A DNA stretch of 64,000 nt. It comes from Coptis chinensis (taxonomy: Eukaryota > Streptophyta > Magnoliopsida > Ranunculales > Ranunculaceae). Shown in pieces: positions 57,265-64,000 of the stretch (its first letter is position 1; each line of letters starts with the position of its first letter). The notes beneath the pieces are model-generated. The model did not search any database. It was not told where the DNA came from and was given only the letters and a program-made list of their open reading frames with translations. The translations under genes and the position numbers were made by a program. The stretch spans positions 39,936,001 through 40,000,000 of the forward strand of contig CM027380.1 of assembly GCA_015680905.1 (NCBI GenBank), written 5' to 3'.

Positions 57265-57846
57265 TACCTCAAAATTTGTTCGGCACTTTAAACTCTGTTG
57301 GATTCCACTTCCCTGGCAAGCGGTACAGAAATCTATCCCATCCGGTGTATACTTTTGGGAACCCTTTAAAACTTATGTTTGAATCCTTGAATTCAACTTC
57401 AAATTTTATGTACCCTTTCGTCAATATGGCTTTCGGTCGTATCAACGCGAAGATTTCTTGAGCCCCAAACCTTCTGTTAAATTCATTTTGTAAATGGTGC
57501 GCTCTCGTAAAGATTAACCAGAACGATATTGGCAGTTGTCCCGGTGCAATTTGCTACCACTCCAATAATTGCGCAATTTCTTTGTTCAACGGAATTGTAT
57601 TCCTGCAATTTAATTGTGTGTAAGCCATTACTACTTCATCTTCTTCGACTTTCGTTTCAAATTCGTACACTTCTTCCATCTCAAATTTCTCGAGTCCTAG
57701 TATTTTCTGTATTTCCTTAAGCGACCATCGACGTGGTTTCAGGTAGTCGCTGTATCTGTCACATTCTTTCCACCTCACCAAGTCTGCGATCGTCATCGAG
57801 TTTTCTTCTCGAGTATTTTTCGCCCGTATAGTACGGTAGTTTCTAC
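57265..57846 (-). pseudogene. Antisense accessory frame of the retroelement, globular part
   Basis: Beginning after a long T-run and AG acceptor-like site at about 57846, the minus-strand frame reads ENSMTIADLVRWKECDRYSD, then EIQKILGLEKFEMEEVYEF. It continues past a single in-frame TAG at about 57554 through APGQLPISFWLIFTRAHHL, FGAQEIFALIRPKAIL and GWDRFLYRLPGKWNPTEF. It ends next to a GTAAGC donor. Nearly 190 codons with only one stop suggest recent coding function. I recognise no family; it resembles accessory proteins of plant gypsy elements only in position. Confidence 0.45.
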
Positions 57847-57954
57847 CTAAAAAAAAAAAAAAAAACTGGGTCAGATAGCTCAAAAACCGGGTTCACTTAG
57901 TCCACAAGGGTGAACCATGCCAAATCAATGGGACACAGGTACGGTGCCCTTCCT

Positions 57955-58560
57955 TAGAGGGTGCTGCGCCGTATCGTTTTGTTAGTATCGGTTTGAAATC
58001 TTTGAATACAGGCGCCTTCATCGTCTTCAACATCTCTACAGCAGCTCGTGAAGAGAGCCCGAACTGGCTTACCTTCATGACCAACAAAGACTGATAAGAT
58101 ATCACTATCACCCTCCATAATGAAACTTCTAACAGAACTTTTATAAAGTGTTGATCGAGATGAACTATATTCTGGTTTTGATGTATTTGGTATTATCCTC
58201 CAAGTGATTCCTCTTCAGCCTCATTTGGATTGAAAACACCCAGTTCTCCATTTCTGCTTATACAATAGAAAACACCATCGTGAAAAACTGGGGTGCAATA
58301 AGATTTTACAAACTTGTGTCTTTTCTTGATATTAATCCGAAACCACCCTTCTTTTCACACAAAAACCAAACTGCCATACTAACTTCATCAAATTCTTCAA
58401 AGTGGCCAAACACTGCACAATCTGAGCAAGTTGGTGGAGACGAGAAGGAGATGTTCACCAAACTATACGTGTCAATGAGATCAGGAAGTTGGATGTTTTC
58501 CTTAGTGATAGAAAGGTAATGATCAGCGATACACGTATACAACAATGACCAGGTACACAC
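57955..58560 (-). pseudogene. Captured DUF295-type (F-box/KIB beta-propeller) gene fragment
   Basis: On the minus strand: ITKENIQLPDLIDTYSLVN, SFSSPPTCSDCAVFG and EEVSMA-like text. After a frame change come TPVFHDGVFYCISRNGELGV followed by FNPNEAEEESLGG, then SDILSVFVGHEGKPV. This is the order of plant DUF295 proteins: the SSPPTSxDC strand, the VFxDGxFYxL strand, and the VFVGxEGxPV strand. It covers roughly the middle of such a protein. Frame changes around KDTSL and a stop at about 57958 break it. It lies upstream of, and in the same orientation as, the antisense accessory frames, inside the retroelement. Confidence 0.75.
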
Positions 58561-59374
58561 AGTTATTTTAGTTATTAATGGATTTCACAACGACAACATA
58601 GAACAACAGTAGTAGTCAAAAAGTAGTGTGAGCAGGAATCGCCAGATATTAATCCAAAATATCCACAGATGCTAGACCAAAAATCTTCACGTTATTGAAT
58701 TTTTAATCAACTTTTGCGGTATTCGCGAGGGAAAAATCGATCTTAAGAGAGCCGATGGTGAGAGAACATACCTGGCTAGTCAAAGCGAAGACGGAACAGG
58801 CTTCAAAACTTCTCTTGCCTACGTCTGTTCTGTTGGATGAGCGTAAAGTGTTTTTTATGGATTGGGATATGCCGCCCCAACACTTATATAAGATTACGAG
58901 CGGGTTTTCCAATGCTGGTGGGATTCTTCTCCAACTCCAACTTCATCTCTACTCTCAATTCTTATCTCATCCGAACACTTTGAGTCCAATTCGTATTTAA
59001 TTTCCTTTTATTATTATTATTACTAAACTACGCCTACGTTTAATTTTCAACGGTATAATCCAAGTATCGCTATTCCGTTGGCACGATCGTCAATTCAAAT
59101 TTCAGATATTACGTGGACGCTTGCTCGGTTTTAAGCCAATCAAATTTTTTTGCAATTTTATTTATCATTATTTTATTTTTTTCTATGCATTTTCGGCCAT
59201 CTTTTATTTAACTACATTGCGTCCCGTATACGTTAGTTTGACATTATTTCGTTCCCGATAATTCACGATTTTTTTTTCGACAGTTAATTTTCCAATTATT
59301 TCTTTTCGCACGACACTTCGTTATACATTCCGCTCATTTTTCTTTCTTCTTTGCCATATGAACTTTGTTCGCAT
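58561..59374. other. Retroelement interior before the polypurine tract
   Basis: On the minus strand a TATATAAG box-like sequence (about 58888-58895) stands near a short frame starting MENPLVILYKCWGGI and ending at a GT donor-like site. It might be a promoter and leader for the antisense transcript. The remainder is AT-rich without motifs. Confidence 0.35.
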
Positions 59375-59390
59375 GCCAAAGAGGGGGCGG
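59375..59390 (+). other. Polypurine tract before the second LTR
   Basis: GCCAAAGAGGGGGCGG directly abuts the LTR start. It marks this LTR as a 3' LTR of the unit to its left. Confidence 0.8.
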
Positions 59391-59872
59391 TGTTTCGACC
59401 CCCACCTACGTGGCAAACGTCCATTGGTAGGAGTCTCCACTTTATTCGTTTAATCGACAGGGCTAAAGCCCAATTTGCAATACTATGGATCAATGTACAG
59501 ACCCATTAACTCATGTGTCTAAGGCTGAACCTTAGCCACATGGCTTGCCACTAATGTACATTGATTTATGTCCAGATTCATTTCTTATCAAAGAGATAAT
59601 TATCAGTTGAAAGTTATAGTCTATCACAATTACTCAAGCTACAAGATTACTTGAGCTACAAGGACTCTCTACTCTACCTATATAAATACCAAACTATATT
59701 TTATACAGAACTACGTTCTTGAGACTTGATCCCATTGATAATTTGGGTACGTAGACAACCGCAAGGTACAGTCTCATCATTCTCCCGATCACCATTATTT
59801 TTCTAATTACTTTTCTACGTTTTTCGTCTCTTTTATCAACACTTAGTGTTTTGATCATATTTGGTCGAAACA
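59391..59872 (+). repeat. Second LTR, complete
   Basis: The 482-bp repeat runs from TGTTTCGACCCCCACC to TTTGGTCGAAACA. It has a purine tract before it and a PBS after it. Confidence 0.92.
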
Positions 59873-59876
59873 TAAT

Positions 59877-59891
59877 TGGCGCCGTCTGCGG
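59877..59891 (+). other. Primer-binding site after the second LTR
   Basis: TGGCGCCGTCTGCGG begins four bases after the LTR end. It marks the same LTR as a 5' LTR of the unit to its right. Confidence 0.85.
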
Positions 59892-59932
59892 TTCTTATAC
59901 TACACCCTCGATCACGTTCTGCGAAAGTTATA

Positions 59933-61330
59933 ATGCATACTCGAAGAGCTCAAGGTCTCAATGTGATTACTGATGATCATCACGAATATGATGGTCAAGG
60001 ACAACTTGGCGCTGACAGCATAATACCTTCTAATACTGTCGTTCCACCAATGCGCCAAATTATTCAGCGTGAGGTTATTGCCTCTGACGATTCTCCAGTA
60101 TCTGATGAGGATAATGTAAGTCATATGTCTCGAGAACGAGAAGCACTTTTTCAAAAGTTAAAGACTGTCCGCAAACAGAATAATTACTATAGGCGTCATC
60201 TTAAACGACGCGCTCCACTTGCAGATGATGTTGTATCTGTCACACCACAACGTCACACATGCCAACGACATAATAGTGTGTGGGATCGTTTAAGTGGTGA
60301 GAATGAGATTCGCAATATTCGCAACAGCCATCAACGAGTTAAGAGTAATGGGCTTAATTTAATTCCCGACCTCTGCCGAAAATCTCCACCCACTTGGTCA
60401 CGCGTTCTCGGTAGGCAAGGTATCGCTAATAATCATCCGACTGCACCCCACAATCCTACAAATTATCGGCAAGTCCCGAGGAATTCGAGTGGCGAACAGA
60501 ATAATGATCGCACTCATGATCGGAACCATCAGTATGGTGAAACACTTCAGCAACATGGTTCTTATCATTTCGAACATTATCGTCTCGAAAGCCCAACGTA
60601 CCACCCACAATCATCTCGACACGAAAAACGATGAATCTTCGCCGTTTTCTTCTCGCTCGCTTCGCTCCCATAGGCGCCATCGCGGACTATGATCACGATC
60701 TAACGATACGGATCGATGACTCCTCAACGTGTTAGAGAAATGATTAAAAAGCTCTTCTAGACAAATGATCCTTTTGAATCGACACTAGAAAATCTGGCGG
60801 TTGAAGATGGTATTTTGGACAAATTTTCTCTCGCCGTCAAAGGGCTACTTATAACAAAGACTTCAAACAACCGAGTTTGATCAATATGATGATCTTTGTG
60901 GTTGCTCTATGCTTCATGTGATTAATTTCACAAACAAACTGGTTTTATCGGGAGGTGATGATGCTTTAAAATGCAAACTTTTCCCTTTTACATTAAAAGG
61001 GGAAGCGTTGGTATGGTTTATCGAATTACCTCCGTGCTCTATTCGTCGGTTCAAGGACTTAACCGAAAAGTTTTCAAGACGTTTTCATCATAATCTCAAA
61101 CGTCCAAATGGAGTCCAAGTTCTTTTCAACATCAAGCAACAACGTGAGGAAACTCTCCGTAGTTTTATCGCTCGTTTCCGCCAAGCTGCAGCTGAGATTT
61201 CTGAGCAATCCGATCTAATGGTGGTTTACGCTTTTACTATGTGCCCCTATGCTTGAAACTGTTTAACCATGACCTACATAACATTAAGTCTGTGAATAGG
61301 TCATATACGCATATCTTAATAGAAGGTGCA
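59933..61330 (+). pseudogene. Athila-like gag, frame-disrupted
   Basis: The first frame (ATG at 59933) encodes a charged N-terminal part with REREALFQKLKTVRKQNNYY. After stops and a frame change, 60909-61256 encodes the retrotransposon gag core: LSGGDDALKCKLFPFTLKGE, WFIELPPCSIRRFKDL, FNIKQQREETLRSFIARFRQ. The gag text fades after about 61330, and no zinc knuckle is seen, so its end is probably missing. Confidence 0.8.
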
Positions 61331-61887
61331 AATAATTAGGATAACAATTAATCAGGGAGGAACACCAAGATTACGATCTTTATCTGATAATAATCTATCA
61401 ATCCTAGCACTGACCCAATCCAGATGTAAAAGACTGTTATATGTTGCCCCACCATTTAAATTTTCGGTATTAGTAAAGATACTATTTCCAAGTTTGTTAC
61501 CCCACTTGACACACTCTCAAAGATTGTTTGATTACACTTCCCCGATGTATTAGAACCTATCAAAAAAGACGGAACAAAAACCACAAAGGAGGAGCGAGAA
61601 AAGAAAGCACCTTGTATCTGTTTGTACTAATACGTACTCAACGTGTTCACGTTATTTATTATTATTTTTTTAACGACTCACCCATAGTTTGAGAAGTAGC
61701 ATCTAAGAAAAAGAGAATAGGAGAACATTGTGAATCAGTCTAACCAATTTATACTAACCTTTTCGTTCCAATTCCTCATGTGTCTTGCCACGCCATATCA
61801 CTCACCCTTGTATATCTTTCTCTACTTAATTTTTTTTTTCGTACTGTTTGGCATATGGAACTTAGCCAGCACTTATATAGGTTTCCA
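61331..61887. other. Decayed stretch between gag and the internal LTR tail
   Basis: No recognisable retroelement domain is present. AT-rich text with TATTATTATTTTTTTAA leads into an LTR-like tail. It may be foreign or rearranged DNA. Confidence 0.4.
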
Positions 61888-61950
61888 CTTTTCTACGTTC
61901 TTCGTCTCTTTTATCAACACTTGATGTTTTGATCATATCTGGTCGAAACA
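61888..61950 (+). repeat. Ectopic LTR 3'-end fragment joined to pol
   Basis: This 63-bp stretch (CACTTTTCTACGTTCTTCGT to GGTCGAAACA) matches the last part of the 59391-59872 LTR. It is followed directly by protease-coding sequence instead of a PBS. Confidence 0.85.
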
Positions 61951-63101
61951 GTCTTCATGAGCTTAAACCTACCACGATGACTCTACAGTTAGCCGATTGT
62001 TCCTTTAAGTATCCACAAGGCATTGTGGAAAACGTCCTTGTAAAAGTCCAAGATTTTTTCTATCCCGTCGATTTTGTCATTTGGGATACAGAAGTTGCAT
62101 GTGACTCCATTCCTATCATATTAGGGCGTCCGTTCCTAGCAACTGCTAATGCTCTAATAAACTGTAGGGATAGTTCCATGACCATGTCATTCAAAAATCT
62201 TTCGGTCAAGGTTAACGTCTTCAAGTTGATAAAACAAATTCTAGAAAATGACAATGATGGTGAGGTTAACCTGGTTGACACCCTTGTACAAGAATATTCA
62301 ACCCACTCTTTTCCTAACGATGAAGTACATCAATTTCTTTCCTCTGGTGATTCTGAATTTGATGTTGATGATTATTCACAGGATGAAAATGAGTTATTAG
62401 AGTCAATACCACTAGTTGACCCTACTACCGTCCTATCAAGCGACTTGGACGAACATCAATCTGTTTTCTTTATGGAGGACAACTTTCCTCAAGAATCTTT
62501 AATACCCACTCCTCCCACCCCTGATTTAAAGCTTATTCCTTTGGACTTAAAATACGTACATCTTGATCCAGATGGCAGTCACCCAATTATCATATCATCA
62601 CAATTAATTGCCCATTAGGAATCACGTTTAATTAATGTCATTCAAGAACACCGTTCTGCTATTGGATGGTCTCTCGATGACATTAAGGGCATTAACCCTA
62701 ATGTGTGCACCCATCACATACATCTTGAAGAAAATGCAAAGACGTCACGTGAACCACAATGTCGTCTAAATCCTACCATGAAGAATGTGGTACGGGAAGA
62801 AATTTTAAGGTTACTCGATGCCGGTATTATTTACCCTATCTCAGATTGTGTTTGGGTGAGTCCAGTACACGTTGTTCCTAAGAAGTCTGGCATTACAGTT
62901 GTGCAAAATGATAAAGATGAATGTATCTCCGCTCGTATTCCAGTGAAGTGGCGAATATGCATTGACTCTCGCAAACTTAATACGGTCACTCGTAAGGATC
63001 ATTTCCCACTTCCCTTTACCGACCAGATGCTTGAACGGTTAGCGGGTCATGCATATTACTATTTTCTTGATGGTTTTCAGGATATTTTTAAATACTCATA
63101 G
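61951..63101 (+). pseudogene. Athila-like protease and N-terminal reverse transcriptase
   Basis: The frame from 61929 encodes LKPTTMTLQLADCSFKYPQG, FPVDFVIWDTE-like FYPVDFVIWD and PIILGRPFLATANALI, an Athila-type protease. One in-frame TAG at 62616-62618 interrupts it. The same frame then resumes as SRLINVIQEHRSAIGWSLDD, CTHHIHLEENAKTSREPQ, LLDAGIIYPISD, WRICIDSRKLNTVTRKDHF and LERLAGHAYYYFLDG, the first reverse transcriptase blocks. A single-base shift near 63080 ends the frame at 63101. Apart from these two lesions the text is well preserved. Confidence 0.88.
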
Positions 63102-64000
63102 ATCCTGCTGATCAAGAAAAAACAACATTCACCTGTCCTTTTGGTACATTTGCATATAAACGAATGTCTTTTGGCCTTTGCAATGCACCTGGTACATTCC
63201 AACGCTGTATGCTTCACATTTTCAGTGATATGGTTGAACGTTTTATGGAAGTCTTCATGGACGATTTCTCAATATATGGTAATTCTTTCGATAGCTGTCT
63301 ATCAAATCTTGAAAAGGTTTTAGTACGTTGTGAAGAGAAAAATCTCGTTTTCAATTGGGAAAAATGTCATTTTATGGTTACAAAAGGAATAGTTCTAGGT
63401 CATATTGTTTCAAAAGACGGAATCGAAATCGATAAAGCTAAAATTGAAAAAATTGCTTCCCTTCCTATACCAAAAACAGTTCGCGACATACGTGCATTTT
63501 TAGGACATGCAGGGCTTTATAGGAGATTTATTCAAGATTTCTCAAAGATTGCTCGACCTTTAATAAATCTCCTGCTTAAAGATGTCATATTTGACTTCAC
63601 TTTCAATTGCAAACAAGCTTTTGAAACCTTAAAATCTGCCCTGACTACAACTCCTATAATTCAACCACCTGATTGGTCTAAACCTTTTGAATTAATGTGT
63701 AATGCGAGTGACTACGCTGTTGGAGCTGTCTCAGGGCAACGCCGAGAGAACAAACCAATTGTCATTTACTATGCTAGTAAAACTCTTAATGAAGCTCAAC
63801 GTAACTATACCACTACCAAGAAAGAATTTCTCACAATTGTATATGCCTTGGATAAGTTTCGTCCTTACCTAGTTGGTTCTTCTACAATAGTCTACACTGA
63901 CCATGCAGCGTTTCGTTACCTATTAGCGAAAAAAGATGCAAAACAGAGGTTGATCCGCTGGATCCTCCTCTTGCAAGAGTTTACTCTAGAAATTAGAGAT
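63092..64000 (+). CDS. Athila-like reverse transcriptase and RNase H, open to the window end
   Basis: This frame is open from 63092 to the last base, about 303 codons without a stop. It continues the reverse transcriptase: [32 protein letters not shown], the catalytic [11 protein letters not shown] (about 63250), [32 protein letters not shown]. RNase H follows: [52 protein letters not shown] and [10 protein letters not shown]. The catalytic Asp pair is present as MDD. The RNase [10 protein letters not shown] stretch has Asn before ASD where Athila copies usually carry Asp-like text. Downstream integrase is outside the window. Confidence 0.9.
   Translation, partial: MLIDPADQEKTTFTCPFGTFAYKRMSFGLCNAPGTFQRCMLHIFSDMVERFMEVFMDDFSIYGNSFDSCLSNLEKVLVRCEEKNLVFNWEKCHFMVTKGIVLGHIVSKDGIEIDKAKIEKIASLPIPKTVRDIRAFLGHAGLYRRFIQDFSKIARPLINLLLKDVIFDFTFNCKQAFETLKSALTTTPIIQPPDWSKPFELMCNASDYAVGAVSGQRRENKPIVIYYASKTLNEAQRNYTTTKKEFLTIVYALDKFRPYLVGSSTIVYTDHAAFRYLLAKKDAKQRLIRWILLLQEFTLEIRD

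Larger units (their letters stand above)
55258..64000 (+). mobile_element. Athila-like Ty3/gypsy DNA in an LTR-internal-LTR-internal arrangement
   Basis: Two LTR copies in plus orientation start at 55258 and 59391. The first lacks its last ~15 bp and its PBS and gag/pol. The DNA between holds minus-strand frames and ends in the purine-rich GCCAAAGAGGGGGCGG just before the second LTR. The second LTR is directly followed by TGGCGCCGTCTGCGG (PBS), gag and pol of Athila type to the window end. So one LTR serves as the 3' LTR of a deleted unit and the 5' LTR of the next unit, as after unequal recombination. The far end lies outside the window. Confidence 0.85.

Noticed and set aside
1..64000. CRISPR array, operon structure, riboswitch, tRNA or rRNA genes
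   Set aside because: The window is plant nuclear DNA. No regularly spaced repeats or rRNA sequence were seen, and no tRNA gene was noticed by eye. A tRNA scan would be needed to exclude one fully.

Overview
The window looks like plant nuclear DNA, most likely from a flowering plant with a large, repeat-rich genome. It is AT-rich. It has one long gene with many GT-AG introns and a protein matching the plant GPI inositol-deacylase family. It also holds plant-type mobile elements: CACTA, Helitron, hAT, Copia, Tat-type and Athila-type gypsy. Several degenerate plant gene families are present (F-box, DUF295, MSL, ABCG/PDR, PP2C, CSP41). There is no prokaryotic layout, operon or CRISPR array. The species cannot be fixed from this sequence alone.

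Layout. (1) 1-3370: no recognisable gene. (2) 3371-10575: a complete 7.2-kb CACTA transposon with terminal inverted repeats and a 3-bp target duplication, carrying broken pieces of an ABCG/PDR transporter gene and a PP2C phosphatase gene (Pack-CACTA). (3) 10579-16495: degenerate DNA with a ~430-bp direct repeat pair (about 14138 and 15513), a small hAT-type MITE in one copy, and a short proline-rich and acidic hypothetical gene. (4) 16496-28301: a proposed minus-oriented Helitron carrying broken mechanosensitive-channel (MSL) exons and a CSP41a exon, split by a complete Copia element (20571-25541, target duplication AATTA). (5) 28891-34938: a complete but decayed Tat-like gypsy element with a second, archaeal-like RNase H (target duplication TCTTT), beside an F-box pseudogene (about 35260-35860). 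(6) 36450-53865: an apparently intact 18-exon GPI inositol-deacylase gene (PGAP1/BST1 family, 1095 codons plus stop). Its introns hold a LINE-like tail, two related foldback MITEs, a Copia-like relic and an LTR broken by a hAT element. (7) 55258-64000: Athila-like gypsy DNA in an LTR-internal-LTR-internal arrangement. The first internal segment carries minus-strand, apparently spliced open frames and a DUF295 F-box gene fragment. The second carries PBS, gag, protease and reverse transcriptase running off the window end.

The only gene I believe is functional is the PGAP1 homologue. It acts in the endoplasmic reticulum, removing the inositol acyl chain from GPI anchors so that GPI-anchored proteins can leave the ER. 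Nearly everything else is mobile DNA in nested layers. The most noteworthy theme is repeated capture of host gene pieces by three kinds of element: CACTA, Helitron and an Athila-like retrotransposon.
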